Origin: Micromonospora sp. WMMD1082
Lineage (GTDB): Bacteria > Actinomycetota > Actinomycetes > Mycobacteriales > Micromonosporaceae
Direction of reading: 5' to 3'
Length of the DNA stretch: 64,000 nt
Assembly: GCF_029626175.1 (NCBI RefSeq)
Contig: NZ_JARUBM010000002.1
Span: 6,796,001 to 6,860,000, forward strand
The notes under the pieces are model-generated. The model did not search any database, was not told the origin of the DNA, and saw only the letters and a list, made by a program, of their open reading frames with translations. The position numbers and the translations under genes were made by a program. Shown here piece by piece: positions 1 through 8,414 of the stretch (its first letter is position 1; every line of letters begins with the position of its first letter).

Positions 1-112
1 TCGGCCAGATCCGGATGGCTTGAAGGTCACAGACAGCTGCCGTTCCACAATGTGGACCTATTGCCGCGTGCCGGCAGGACAGCACCATCCGCTGCGTTAC
101 ACAATCACGTCC
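1..112. other. upstream flank without a clear gene
   Basis: The frame of the next gene stays open up to a TTG at 20, but the residues added would be unlike the rest of that protein. I see no convincing promoter or ribosome binding site here. Confidence 0.4.
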
Positions 113-1072
113 ATGAGTCACGAAGAGCACGCCCGGTCGCCAGCGGTCGTACGCGTCGAGCGGCCCACCGACCCGGTCGGTGCGATCACCGATCACGACG
201 CCGTCTCCCGCACGCACGCGTACCCGGTCGTCCGGATCGGCGCGCCGCTGTTCGGACACGCGGTCGACCTCGGCGACGGACGGTGGCAGGTGCACGCCCT
301 GCTCGACCACACCCCGCAAGACGCCCGCAACACCCTCGCCCACCGACTACGGGAACGGCTGCTCGACACCACCGACCCGGCCCTGGCCGCCGAAGTCACC
401 GCCGTCGCACAGCTCCTCGACCGGGAGAAGATCGACGAGGTCGTCGTCGCGGGACAGATCCACCGCGTCATACGCGCGGACACGTTCGCCCGCTTTGGCC
501 CCGACGGACCCGAACCGCCGCGTCCCACCGACCCCGACCCCCGCGACTTCACCGATCACGACAGCTTCTGCGACGAAGAGGTCATCGCCGACCCGGCAGC
601 CGCCACCGGCGTCGGCACCGCGATGCTGAAAGTCGACCTACTCACCGCGCACTACCCACGCGCCCTCGTACCGGCCGACGTGTACGCCGACAGCGTCGCC
701 GCCGTGCGCTCCCACCCCCACGCCGCAGTGCTCCCCGCCCGATACGCCGCCGCCGAACACGTCGACGGGGCATGGCAGCCCATCAGCCACGCCGTCGCCA
801 CTCCACAAGAGGCACGCGACGAACTCGCCTTCACCTTCCGCCACATCGAGCCCCGCCACCGCCCACTCACCCCCGACCAGAACGCCGCCTATCAGCAGGC
901 CGCCGACCACCTCGACCGCAACCGCATCGACGAGATCACCGCCCTCGGCCGACGGTTCCGCATCACCCGCGTCGAAACCCTGCTGCGCTTCTCCCCCAAC
1001 GGCCCGGAAGGCCCACGCCCCTCCGACCACGATCCCGACCCACCACCCGAGGCCGCAGCCAACACGTCCTGA
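113..1072 (+). CDS. DUF5954-like protein with duplicated module
   Basis: Function unknown. The product is 319 residues from ATG 113. No Shine-Dalgarno precedes this ATG, so the mRNA may be leaderless or the start wrong. Two halves of roughly 110 residues are visibly homologous. Each starts with a stretch on a W-containing strand and ends with a Pro/Asp-rich block: KIDEVVVAGQIHRV then FGPDGPEPPRPTDPDP (about 105-145), and RIDEITALGRRFRIT then FSPNGPEGPRPSDHDP (about 270-310). The GPDGPEGPRPSD signature is what I associate with the DUF5954 family of actinomycetes, from memory. No signal peptide or membrane segment is visible, so it is probably cytosolic. It is followed by a stem-loop and then a LuxR regulator, with no obvious operon link. 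Confidence 0.6.
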   Translation: MSHEEHARSPAVVRVERPTDPVGAITDHDAVSRTHAYPVVRIGAPLFGHAVDLGDGRWQVHALLDHTPQDARNTLAHRLRERLLDTTDPALAAEVTAVAQLLDREKIDEVVVAGQIHRVIRADTFARFGPDGPEPPRPTDPDPRDFTDHDSFCDEEVIADPAAATGVGTAMLKVDLLTAHYPRALVPADVYADSVAAVRSHPHAAVLPARYAAAEHVDGAWQPISHAVATPQEARDELAFTFRHIEPRHRPLTPDQNAAYQQAADHLDRNRIDEITALGRRFRITRVETLLRFSPNGPEGPRPSDHDPDPPPEAAANTS

Positions 1073-1107
1073 TCAGCACCGACCGGTACCGCCGCGGTCC
1101 GGGCCCG

Positions 1108-1156
1108 CATCGCCAGGTCGGCCTGGATCGGCCGGTTGATCGGTCGCCTGGCGATG
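1108..1156. terminator. stem-loop between DUF5954 gene and LuxR gene
   Basis: A perfect 10-bp inverted repeat, CATCGCCAGG (1108-1117) and CCTGGCGATG (1147-1156), encloses 29 nt. It lies 35 nt after the stop of the upstream gene, so it may end that transcript. There is no T-run, so an operator role for the downstream gene is equally possible. Confidence 0.4.
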
Positions 1157-1223
1157 GGCGGACCACGCGATAGCCTTGGCCGGCCGTGCCATCGTGGCCA
1201 GGCACGACACCCCGGGGAGGGAC

Positions 1224-3989
1224 ATGGAACTGTTCGGGCGGCGCGCCGAGACTGCGGCGCTGGATCGGCTGCTGGATCGGGCGGCTGCTGGCGCGGGTTC
1301 CGGGCTCGTGCTGTGGGGCGAGCCGGGCATCGGCAAGACCGCCCTGCTCGAGTACGCCGTCGGGGCGGCGTCCGACGCGACGGTACTGCGGTGTCGGGGC
1401 ACTCGGATGGAGGCGGGGCTCGCGTTCGCGGCGCTGCACGAGCTGCTGTGGCCGGTGTTGGATCGGCTGGAGACGCTCGCGGACCCGCAGGCCGCGGCGT
1501 TACGGGGGGCGTTGGGGATCAGCCGGGATCCGGCCAACCGCTTCCTCATCGGCGCGGCCGTGCTGTCGCTGGTCTCCGGTCTTGCTCGGGCGCGACCGGT
1601 GCTTGTCGTGGTGGACGACGCTCAGTGGGTCGACGAGGCGACCGCGCACTGTCTGGGGTTCGTCGCGCGGCGAGTGACGACGGAGCCGGTCACGGTGCTG
1701 CTGACCAGACACGAGGATCCCGCCTCGGGGCCGTGGGAGGGGTTACCGTCGCTGGAGGTCGCAGGACTGGCCGACGACGATGCACGCCGGCTCGTGGCCG
1801 CTGTCGTGCCGGGGGCCGACGCGGCGCTGGTCGATCGCACGGTGCGGGCGGCGGGGGGCAACCCGTTGGCGCTGCACGAGTTGCCCACCCTCGATCGCGA
1901 GACCGACGGCGAGGCGATACTCCCGCCGTCCGGGAAACCGGTGCCGGTCGGGCCACGGTTGCGGCGGGCGTTCTGCGCGCGTGCCGAGGCCCTGAAACCG
2001 TCGACCTGGGCGTTACTGCTGCTGGCCGCGGCCGAGGGCCGGGGCGACCGGCACGTCGTGCAGCGTGCCGGGGCTGGCTGGGGCGTCGACACGTCCGCCT
2101 GGGACGAGGCCCTGCGCTCCGGTCTGCTCCATGCCACGGGAGCCCGCCTGGAGTTCCGGCACCCCCTGATCCCGGCAGCCGTCTATGACGGCGCCCCCTT
2201 CCCGGAACGGCAGGCTGTACACCGGGCGCTGGCCGCGGCCCTGCCGCCGGACGCCACCGCGGAGCGGGCCTGGCACCTGGCGGCAGCTGCCGACGGGCCG
2301 GACGAGGACGTGGCCACACTGCTGGAACAGGCCGCCGAGCAGTGCCTGCGACGTAGTGCGGGCCCGACGGCGGCTCGCACGCTGCGTCGAGCCGCCGAGC
2401 TGTCGCCGGAACCGGCGGACGCCGCGCGCCGGCTGGCCGCCGCCGCCCGGGCGGCCTGGCACGCCGGCCACGCCGAGGCGGCGCGGCAGTTGCTCGATGA
2501 CGCTGAGCGCCTGGGCGGAGTGCCTTCCGTCGCACGGCTGAGCGGCGGGCTGCGCGGGATCCTCGAATTCGCCCACGGCATGCCCGAGCGTGCCCACCGC
2601 TACCTGGTATGCGACATGGCCGTGGCGCCCGAGACCCGCCGCGCGCTGGAGCTGGGAACGGTCGCGGTACGTGCCGCGTGGTCGGCCGGTCGGTCCGACC
2701 TCCAGCAGGAGGCGTTACAGCGGGTGCGGGCGGTGGACACCGATGGTGACGCCGCCGTGTCGGGGCTGATGCCCGTACTGCGAAACTGGTGGTCCTGCTA
2801 CGACGAGACCGATGAGGTCACCCCGACCAGCCCGGACCTCGCGAGCGACACGGTCGGCCGGCTCGGTAGGGCCGCGTGGGAGTTACTTCCGCCCGTGCCG
2901 TTGGTCCATGCCTGGGGTATCGACGGTGGCCTGCTCGACGTGCTGCGGGTGCAGGCCGCAGAGCTGCGGCGTCGGCACGAGCTCACCGCGCTGGCGCTGG
3001 TGCTGGGCCAGATCGCGGTCCTCGACACGGCCGCGGGCCGGTGGGGTGCCGCCGAGACCACGGCGGCCGAGGGCCTGCGGCTGGCCGAGGAGGTGGGGGC
3101 GGATCACCTCGCCACGCAGAACCGCAGCTCCCTCGGCGCGTTGGCTGCCGTCCGCGGCGATCACCGTACCGTCGGCGACCACGCCAGCCGGATCCTGCAG
3201 GTCTCGGTACCGCGCGGAGTGCGAGCGCTCAGCGCGTCGGCGTACTGGCATCGTGGACGGGCAGCCTTGTTCGACGGCCGTCCGCAGGAGGCGCTGCGCG
3301 ACCTGCTGTGTCTCTCCGAGCCCGGTCACGAGGCCGCGCACCGCACCATCGCGTTGCTCGCCGCCGTGGACACCGTCGAAGCGGCGGTGCAGGTCGGCAG
3401 CGGCGACGTCGTCGCGGTTCAGGTCGCGATGGTGCAGGAGTGGGCGCAGCGTACGGGCGCGACCTGGGCCCGTACCGCCGGCCACCGTCTCCGGGCCCTC
3501 CTTGAGGGTGGATCGGCGGCCGAGGACTCGTTCCGAGCCGCCCTGGACGTGACGGGGGCGGGGGGACATCCGTTCGAGTACGCGCGCACTCGACTGCTGT
3601 ACGGGGAGTGGCTGCGGCGGGCGCGCCGACGGGCCGACGCCCGGTTCCAGCTCGCCGCAGCAGCCGAGGTCTTCGACCGTCTGGGCGCGGAGCCACTGCG
3701 GGCGCGGGCGCTGCGCGAGCAGGCCCTGACCGACCGGCGGGCCGCCTCCCGCGTGATCGGTCCCCCGATCGCGGCCGGGCTGACCGCGCAGGAGCTCCGG
3801 GTTGCGCAGTTGGCCGCAGACCGTCTGACCAACCGGGAGACCGCGGCGCAGCTGTTGATCAGCCCTCGCACGGTCGGCCACCACCTGGCCAACGTCTACC
3901 CCAAGCTGGGCATCACCTCCCGGGCCGAGCTGGCCAGGATCGACTTCGACGGTGACCTGCGGCTCAGCTCGGCCACCCACGGACGGTGA
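1224..3989 (+). CDS. LAL-type LuxR family transcriptional regulator
   Basis: Large ATP-binding regulator of the LAL (MalT-like) class, 921 residues. ATG 1224 is chosen because GGGGAGG ends 3 nt before it; the frame is open upstream to a TTG at 1176. Walker A GEPGIGKT is at residues 32-39 and a Walker B-like LVVVDDAQW at about 128-136. A long helical, TPR-like middle follows. The C-terminus carries the LuxR helix-turn-helix (LTAQELRVAQLAADR near 853, then ISPRTVGHHLANVYPKLGI). LAL proteins typically switch on neighbouring pathways on binding a small inducer and ATP. Here no adjacent co-directional pathway exists, so the target is unknown. The gene converges on the DUF5996 gene across a strong hairpin. 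Confidence 0.9.
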   Translation: MELFGRRAETAALDRLLDRAAAGAGSGLVLWGEPGIGKTALLEYAVGAASDATVLRCRGTRMEAGLAFAALHELLWPVLDRLETLADPQAAALRGALGISRDPANRFLIGAAVLSLVSGLARARPVLVVVDDAQWVDEATAHCLGFVARRVTTEPVTVLLTRHEDPASGPWEGLPSLEVAGLADDDARRLVAAVVPGADAALVDRTVRAAGGNPLALHELPTLDRETDGEAILPPSGKPVPVGPRLRRAFCARAEALKPSTWALLLLAAAEGRGDRHVVQRAGAGWGVDTSAWDEALRSGLLHATGARLEFRHPLIPAAVYDGAPFPERQAVHRALAAALPPDATAERAWHLAAAADGPDEDVATLLEQAAEQCLRRSAGPTAARTLRRAAELSPEPADAARRLAAAARAAWHAGHAEAARQLLDDAERLGGVPSVARLSGGLRGILEFAHGMPERAHRYLVCDMAVAPETRRALELGTVAVRAAWSAGRSDLQQEALQRVRAVDTDGDAAVSGLMPVLRNWWSCYDETDEVTPTSPDLASDTVGRLGRAAWELLPPVPLVHAWGIDGGLLDVLRVQAAELRRRHELTALALVLGQIAVLDTAAGRWGAAETTAAEGLRLAEEVGADHLATQNRSSLGALAAVRGDHRTVGDHASRILQVSVPRGVRALSASAYWHRGRAALFDGRPQEALRDLLCLSEPGHEAAHRTIALLAAVDTVEAAVQVGSGDVVAVQVAMVQEWAQRTGATWARTAGHRLRALLEGGSAAEDSFRAALDVTGAGGHPFEYARTRLLYGEWLRRARRRADARFQLAAAAEVFDRLGAEPLRARALREQALTDRRAASRVIGPPIAAGLTAQELRVAQLAADRLTNRETAAQLLISPRTVGHHLANVYPKLGITSRAELARIDFDGDLRLSSATHGR

Positions 3990-4010
3990 CCGGTCCGACC
4001 GTGGGTGGCC
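3971..4010. terminator. bidirectional terminator hairpin
   Basis: Perfect 12-bp arms, GGCCACCCACGG (3971-3982) and CCGTGGGTGGCC (3999-4010), enclose a 16-nt loop that can fold further. The hairpin overlaps the stop codon of the LuxR gene and lies 16 nt from the end of the convergent DUF5996 gene, so it can serve both. Confidence 0.7.
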
Positions 4011-4026
4011 GACCGATTCGGTTCGG

Positions 4027-4990
4027 TCAGGAGCCGATGTTTCCCGCCGGAGCAGGGTCGTCCCGGCGCCATCGGAACGGGTCGTCTTCGAGCGCGGAGC
4101 GGTCCCAGTGTCCGCGGTCTGCGGCGGCCTCGTAGGTGGTACGGAGGAACTCGGCGACCGCGCGGTCGGGGTCCGGTGCGGCGCGGGCGGCCTCGTAGGG
4201 CAGCAGGAACTGCTTGAACTCGGTACTGAAGTACGCGCCTTCGGGGCCGATCTGCTGCTCGGCGAACCCATCGGGTTCGGGGTAGGCGTAGGAGTAGAAG
4301 GCGCCTTCCTCTCCGCCGCCGGGCCAGAACCCGCAGCTAGAGAGCTCTCGGGAGTAGCCCTCGACCATGACCCAGTCCCCGCAGTTGGGCACCCCGCCGG
4401 GGTGCGGCGGGGCCGACCGGCCGGAGAAGCGGGTGCAGGCGAGATCCATCCCGCCCCAGAAGAAGTGCACCGGACTGACCTTGCCCACGAAGTGCGACCG
4501 GAACTCGCCGATCACCCGGTTCGCCTGTAGCAGCTGTCGCCAGAACAGGGCGGCGGCCTCGCCGTCGTAGGAGGCGTGGTCGTGGTCCTCGGCGAAGGGG
4601 ATCGCCGGGTCGACCTCGTTGGGGTGCGGCCGGATCGGTGCCTCGATCCCGAGTTGGCCGAGCATGTCCAGGATCCGTGCGTAGAACTCGGCGACCGGCA
4701 TCGGCCGGAGCGGGAGGCTCCGCGCGCCGCCGTTGCTGCTGCGTACATCGAGCTGATGGTGGAGGAAGTCGAACTCGATCTCGAAGGCACCCGTGCGGTG
4801 CGGGATGGCCGACGTCGTCAACCCGCGTGGGCTGACGTACAGGGTCACCTGCCACCAGTGGTTGAGCAGCGGAGCGTGGGCCATGCGGATCTTGCCCACG
4901 ATCTGGGTCCACATGTGCAGGGTGTCGCGGGTGGGGGTCCAGTCCGCGACCCCGTAGGCTCGGCCATCTCGTCGTTGCCGGGCTTGTCAT
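4027..4990 (-). CDS. DUF5996 family protein, N-terminus frameshifted
   Basis: Function unknown. The intact frame starts at ATG 4914 (295 residues: MWTQIVGKIR, then NHWWQVTLYVSPRGL, IEFDFLHHQL). The conserved family start lies further up. In the same frame, without any start codon, reads VADWTPTRDTLH directly before MWTQ. In another frame, ATG 4990 preceded by GGGAG reads MTSPATTRWPSLR. The two join perfectly if one base is removed from the GGGG run at 4950-4953 (minus strand). I therefore annotate 4027-4990 as one gene with a one-base insertion, either real or a sequencing error in a homopolymer. If real, translation would have to begin at the internal ATG 4914. Many DUF5996 proteins begin with a similar W..L..DTLHLWTQ block (from memory). 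Confidence 0.8.
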
Positions 4991-5074
4991 CCGTACTCCC
5001 ATCTGGGCGGTCCGGTGCGGCGCCGGCCGCAACCGGCGAGCGCGGCGGCTCCGCCGCCCGTGAGCGTTCTCCGA

Positions 5075-5800
5075 TCAGCGGTACTCGGGGTTGGCGTCGT
5101 CGGGGCGGCTCCCGGCGTCCCAGGCCGTGCGCTGGTTGCCGTAGGCCGGGAACCCGCCGGAGGCGCGGATCATCGAGGCGAGGTGAAGCAGGTTGTAGGT
5201 CATGAACGAGGTGTTGCGGTTGGTGAAGTCGTTGTCCGGGCCGCCCGAGCCCTCGTCGAGGTAGGAGGGGCCGGGGCCGATCGCGCCGAGCCAGCCCGCG
5301 TCGGCCTGGGGCGGAACGGTGAACCCGATGTGCTGCAGGCTGTAGAGGATGCTCATCGCGCAGTGCTTGAGGCCGTCCTCGTTGCCGGTGAGCAGGCAAC
5401 CACCGACACGTCCGTAATAGGCGTACTGGCCGTGCTCGTTGAGTACGCCGGAGTAGCCGTAGAGTCGTTCGATCACCCGGCGGGTCACCGAACTGTTGTC
5501 GCCGAGCCAGATCGGTCCGGCGATGACCAGGATATCGGCCGCCAGGACCCGGGTCAGCAGCTCGGGCCATTCGTCGGTGTCCCACCCGTGCTCGGTCATG
5601 TCCGGCCGGACGCCGGTGGCGATGTGGTGGTCGACGGCGCGAATCTGGTCCACGCTGACCCCGTTCGCCTGCATGATCGCCACACTCCGGTCGATCACCC
5701 CCTGGGTGTGACTGCGGCCGGGGGAACGGTTGAGGGTGCAGTTGATGTACATCGCGCGCAGCCCACTGAAGTCGGGCTTCTCGATCATCGACGCGGGCAT
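5075..5800 (-). CDS. flavodoxin family protein (NAD(P)H-dependent FMN reductase-like)
   Basis: Predicted cytosolic flavoprotein of 241 residues. AAGGACC lies just before ATG 5800. The fold is suggested by a first strand plus phosphate-binding loop (LRAMYINCTLNRSPGRSHT, about 14-32), the strand-loop ILVIAGPIWLGDNSS (about 90-104), which is the typical region contacting the isoalloxazine ring, and the later loop YYGRVGGCLLTGNEDGLKH (about 127-145). Such proteins use FMN to reduce quinones or other acceptors. Substrate unknown. A 16-bp palindrome about 70 nt upstream is a candidate operator. The next gene in the same direction (DUF5996) begins 84 nt downstream. Confidence 0.85.
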   Translation of the reverse strand: MPASMIEKPDFSGLRAMYINCTLNRSPGRSHTQGVIDRSVAIMQANGVSVDQIRAVDHHIATGVRPDMTEHGWDTDEWPELLTRVLAADILVIAGPIWLGDNSSVTRRVIERLYGYSGVLNEHGQYAYYGRVGGCLLTGNEDGLKHCAMSILYSLQHIGFTVPPQADAGWLGAIGPGPSYLDEGSGGPDNDFTNRNTSFMTYNLLHLASMIRASGGFPAYGNQRTAWDAGSRPDDANPEYR

Positions 5801-6156
5801 GCGGGTCCTTCCGGGCGGTCGGTCGTGCTGTCGGCCTGCGGGGTCGGCTCGTGAGGCCCTCGCACCTCGCCGTCGGTACCGACGGAGGAGCCGCCTTCCT
5901 GCAGGTCAGCGGCGCATACGGGGATGGCTCACGTAACGAGTGTCGGGCGTCGCGGTCTGCGCCGGATCGGCCGGTCAATCGGTCGGTCGTCATGATCGAT
6001 CGCGGGGCCGCACCCCCTGCGGCTGTACCGTCCTCGAACGTCGCCCGCCCGCCGCGTCCGGCCCAAGGACGTACGGTCGGTGTCGAACCTGTACGCCGCC
6101 ACGCCCTCAGAGAGTGACCCGTGGTCCGAAACCGTCGGCGACCGCACGACCTACGC
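5801..6156. other. 356-nt intergenic region
   Basis: The region lies between two minus-strand genes. Apart from the palindrome at 5870-5885 I see no gene. A 72-codon minus-strand frame (5929-6147) is arginine-rich and looks like chance. The promoter of the flavodoxin-family gene should be here, but no box is convincing. Confidence 0.5.
5870..5885. promoter_or_regulatory. 16-bp perfect palindrome, possible operator
   Basis: CCGTCGGTACCGACGG is a perfect dyad about 70 nt upstream of the flavodoxin-family start (5800). Size and symmetry fit a dimeric repressor site (TetR or MarR type), but no such regulator is adjacent. Confidence 0.35.
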
Positions 6157-7533
6157 TCATCGGCCGACTCGCTGATCGCGTGCCTGGTCAGCGCGCGTGG
6201 GACGCACGACGGCCCTGCGGATCGCGTCGCGGGACGCGGTCACCTGCTGACGCAGTTCGTCCATGTCCACGCCGACGAGCTGCCCGTTCCGCTTGCGCAC
6301 CTGGCCGGCCACCACGACGGTCTCGATGTTCCGCGGGTCGGCCCCGAGCACCAGCGTGCCGACCGCGTCGTTGAGCGGCATCGTGTTGATGTCGTCGGCG
6401 GCGACCACTAGCAGGTCCGCCTGCTTGCCGGGGGTGAGCGAACCGGTGACGTCACCGAGTCCGTTGGTCCGGGCGCCCTGCGCCGTGGCGAAGTCCAGCA
6501 CGTCGCGGGTGGTGATTCGGTCCGGTGTGGTGTCCGTGCCGTACGCGGCGTTCACCGCGCGCATTCGCTGGATCGCGTGCAGGGTACGCATCTGGGTGAA
6601 CATGTCGCTGGCCAGCGCCACCTCCACGTCGATGCTGAGTCCGGGCCGGATGCCGACGGCCAGCGCCTCGTCGATCGCGGGTACCGCCGTCTCCAGGCCG
6701 ATCTGCGCCTCCGAGGTCGGTGCCAACGACACGGTGACCCCGGCGTCGCCCATCGCCTGCCACGCCTGCGCGGTGAGTCCGGTGGCGTGGATCAGGGTCA
6801 GGTCGGGGCCGAGCAGCCCGTCGGCGGCCCAGCGCAGGATCGCCGCCGACGATGGTGCGCCGAACACCGCGTCCACGCTGACACCGAGGTCGAGTTCGCG
6901 GGCGACGGCCGCCAGCTCCGGCCCGTAGGCCAGGGCCGGCCCGGCGATCTCGTCGGTGGCCAACGCCGCCAGGCGCAAGGTCACCAGCCCACCGTTCGTC
7001 CCCTGGTACGCCCCGCACAACCGGACCAGGTCACCCGGCCACTGGCGGTCCCACTCACCGAAGTGCGGTCCCATCGATGCGTGTACGCCCCGGATGCCGG
7101 TGTCGATCAGCGCCTGGATCGCCGCGTCCGAGTGCGCCGCGGTACGGGAGTTGTGCGAGAAGTCGAGCATCGTGGTGATGCCGGCGTCGAGGGCGGTGAG
7201 CGCGGCGAGCCGGGTGCCGACGTACATGTCGTGCGGGGTGTAGGCGGGCGCGATCCCGGCCAGCGTCGACATCACGTACGCCCCCAGGTCGGTCACGTCC
7301 GGGATGCTGCGGCGCATCTGCGCCTGCCAGGCATGCCGATGGGTGTCGACGAATCCTGGGCTGACGATCCGGCCGGTCGTGTCGACCACGGTCGCGCCCG
7401 CCGCCTCCGGATGTGACCGCAGCGCCGGACCGACCGCGACGATCCGGTCCTCGCGGACCAGCACGTCACCGGATTCCAGGTCGCCGATCGCCGGGTCCAT
7501 GGTGACGACCGTGCCGCCGCTGAACAACATCAT
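6157..7533 (-). CDS. amidohydrolase family protein (ATZ/TRZ-like)
   Basis: Metal-dependent hydrolase of 458 residues, likely a deaminase or dechlorinase-type enzyme acting on a ring or amide substrate. Two ATGs in tandem (7533, 7530) follow GGGAG, and I take the first. An N-terminal beta-sandwich strand (LFSGGTVVTMDP) comes first, then the metal site THRHAW (H-x-H) near residue 80. Later come the barrel motif LIHATGL with a conserved His, an Asp in SIDVEVALASD, and the C-terminal sandwich motif GSLTPGKQADLLVV. Its start lies 25 nt after a gene that looks like the same protein without its barrel, so the two are probably co-transcribed. Both face away from an MmyB-type regulator. Confidence 0.88.
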   Translation of the reverse strand: MMLFSGGTVVTMDPAIGDLESGDVLVREDRIVAVGPALRSHPEAAGATVVDTTGRIVSPGFVDTHRHAWQAQMRRSIPDVTDLGAYVMSTLAGIAPAYTPHDMYVGTRLAALTALDAGITTMLDFSHNSRTAAHSDAAIQALIDTGIRGVHASMGPHFGEWDRQWPGDLVRLCGAYQGTNGGLVTLRLAALATDEIAGPALAYGPELAAVARELDLGVSVDAVFGAPSSAAILRWAADGLLGPDLTLIHATGLTAQAWQAMGDAGVTVSLAPTSEAQIGLETAVPAIDEALAVGIRPGLSIDVEVALASDMFTQMRTLHAIQRMRAVNAAYGTDTTPDRITTRDVLDFATAQGARTNGLGDVTGSLTPGKQADLLVVAADDINTMPLNDAVGTLVLGADPRNIETVVVAGQVRKRNGQLVGVDMDELRQQVTASRDAIRRAVVRPTRADQARDQRVGR

Positions 7534-7558
7534 CAGGCTCTCCCGTCGTAGTCTGTGA

Positions 7559-8287
7559 TCACCGGCGGCGCAGGACATAGCCGGCGTGGTACAGCACCCC
7601 GTCGGTGAACCGGCCGTACGCCCAGAAGCCCAGGTCGTCGCGGTAGACGATCCGGTCGCCGTCGATCCAGAACGCCCCTTGGTACGCGTGTGGCCGTCCG
7701 CCCCGCGTCTCGTCGTACCGACCGTCGGCGGTGAGTTCCTGGTGCAGGAAACCGGTCTCGTCGATCCACATGCCCAGGTAGGGACTCTCGACCGACCTCG
7801 GTCCCGGCTCCGGCTCGACCGGGGCGGGCGTGATCCGGCGACCGTTGACCAGGGCGATCTCGCCGTCAACGACGATCGCGGCGGCCTGCTCCGGACGCCA
7901 GACGATCATCTCCAGCCCGGACCTGCCGGAGGTCGGGCCGGCGACCAGCGCGAAGGTCGCCGGGTTCCCGGGGGTGAGCGCGCCGACCCGGTCGGCCGGA
8001 CGAACGCGCAGACCGGCGACGGCGACACCGTCGACGACGGCAGGAACGATGGCCAGACCGGTGCAGTCGACCATGATCGCGCCGTCGTCCTCGGCCGCCG
8101 TGTGCAGGCCGGTGCCGACCGCGACGATCTCGTCTGTACCGATCAACAGGTCGGCGGCGGCGAAGTCACCGATCACCGGGTCGAGCGTGTGGATGGCGGC
8201 GTTGACGAACATCAGCGGTCGGTGCCGGTCGTCGGTGTTCCCGGCGATCTCCGCCAGTACCGCCTCATCGAGCATCGGGCTGCTCAT
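7559..8287 (-). CDS. barrel-less amidohydrolase fused to an Atu4866-like domain
   Basis: Unusual composite protein of 242 residues. ATG 8287 follows GGGAGGT at good spacing. Residues about 24-85 match the N-terminal beta-sandwich of amidohydrolases (FVNAAIHTLDPVIGDFAAAD, then IVAVGTGLH). Residues about 100-155 match the C-terminal sandwich (ALTPGNPATFALV, then AAIVVDGEIALVNGRRI). The catalytic TIM barrel that should lie between is missing, and no H-x-H metal site exists. The last 70 or so residues (SPYLGMWIDETGFLHQEL, GRYDETRGG, GVLYHAGYVL) resemble the small Agrobacterium Atu4866 beta domain. It cannot be a working amidohydrolase. It might bind a ligand or partner the full-length enzyme next door. 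Confidence 0.75.
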   Translation of the reverse strand: MSSPMLDEAVLAEIAGNTDDRHRPLMFVNAAIHTLDPVIGDFAAADLLIGTDEIVAVGTGLHTAAEDDGAIMVDCTGLAIVPAVVDGVAVAGLRVRPADRVGALTPGNPATFALVAGPTSGRSGLEMIVWRPEQAAAIVVDGEIALVNGRRITPAPVEPEPGPRSVESPYLGMWIDETGFLHQELTADGRYDETRGGRPHAYQGAFWIDGDRIVYRDDLGFWAYGRFTDGVLYHAGYVLRRR

Positions 8288-8361
8288 GGCGTACCTCCCG
8301 GGGTTGGGTTCTTGTTTCCACCGTGACCAGCGGCGGAGTCGGCAGCCAGGCCGGACCGAAC

Positions 8362-8380
8362 CAGGGTGTGCCGCACCCTG
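8362..8380. promoter_or_regulatory. inverted repeat in divergent promoter region
   Basis: CAGGGTG (8362-8368) and CACCCTG (8374-8380) form a perfect 7-bp dyad with a 5-nt centre. It lies between the divergently transcribed Atu4866-fusion gene and the XRE/MmyB regulator, where an autoregulatory operator would be expected. Confidence 0.35.
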
Positions 8381-8414
8381 CCTGGCCGGGGCCGGCACGG
8401 TTACCGTTGGTCGC

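Noticed and set aside
5929..6147. 72-codon minus-strand frame in the intergenic region
   Set aside because: Arg/Asp-rich sequence without Shine-Dalgarno or family resemblance.
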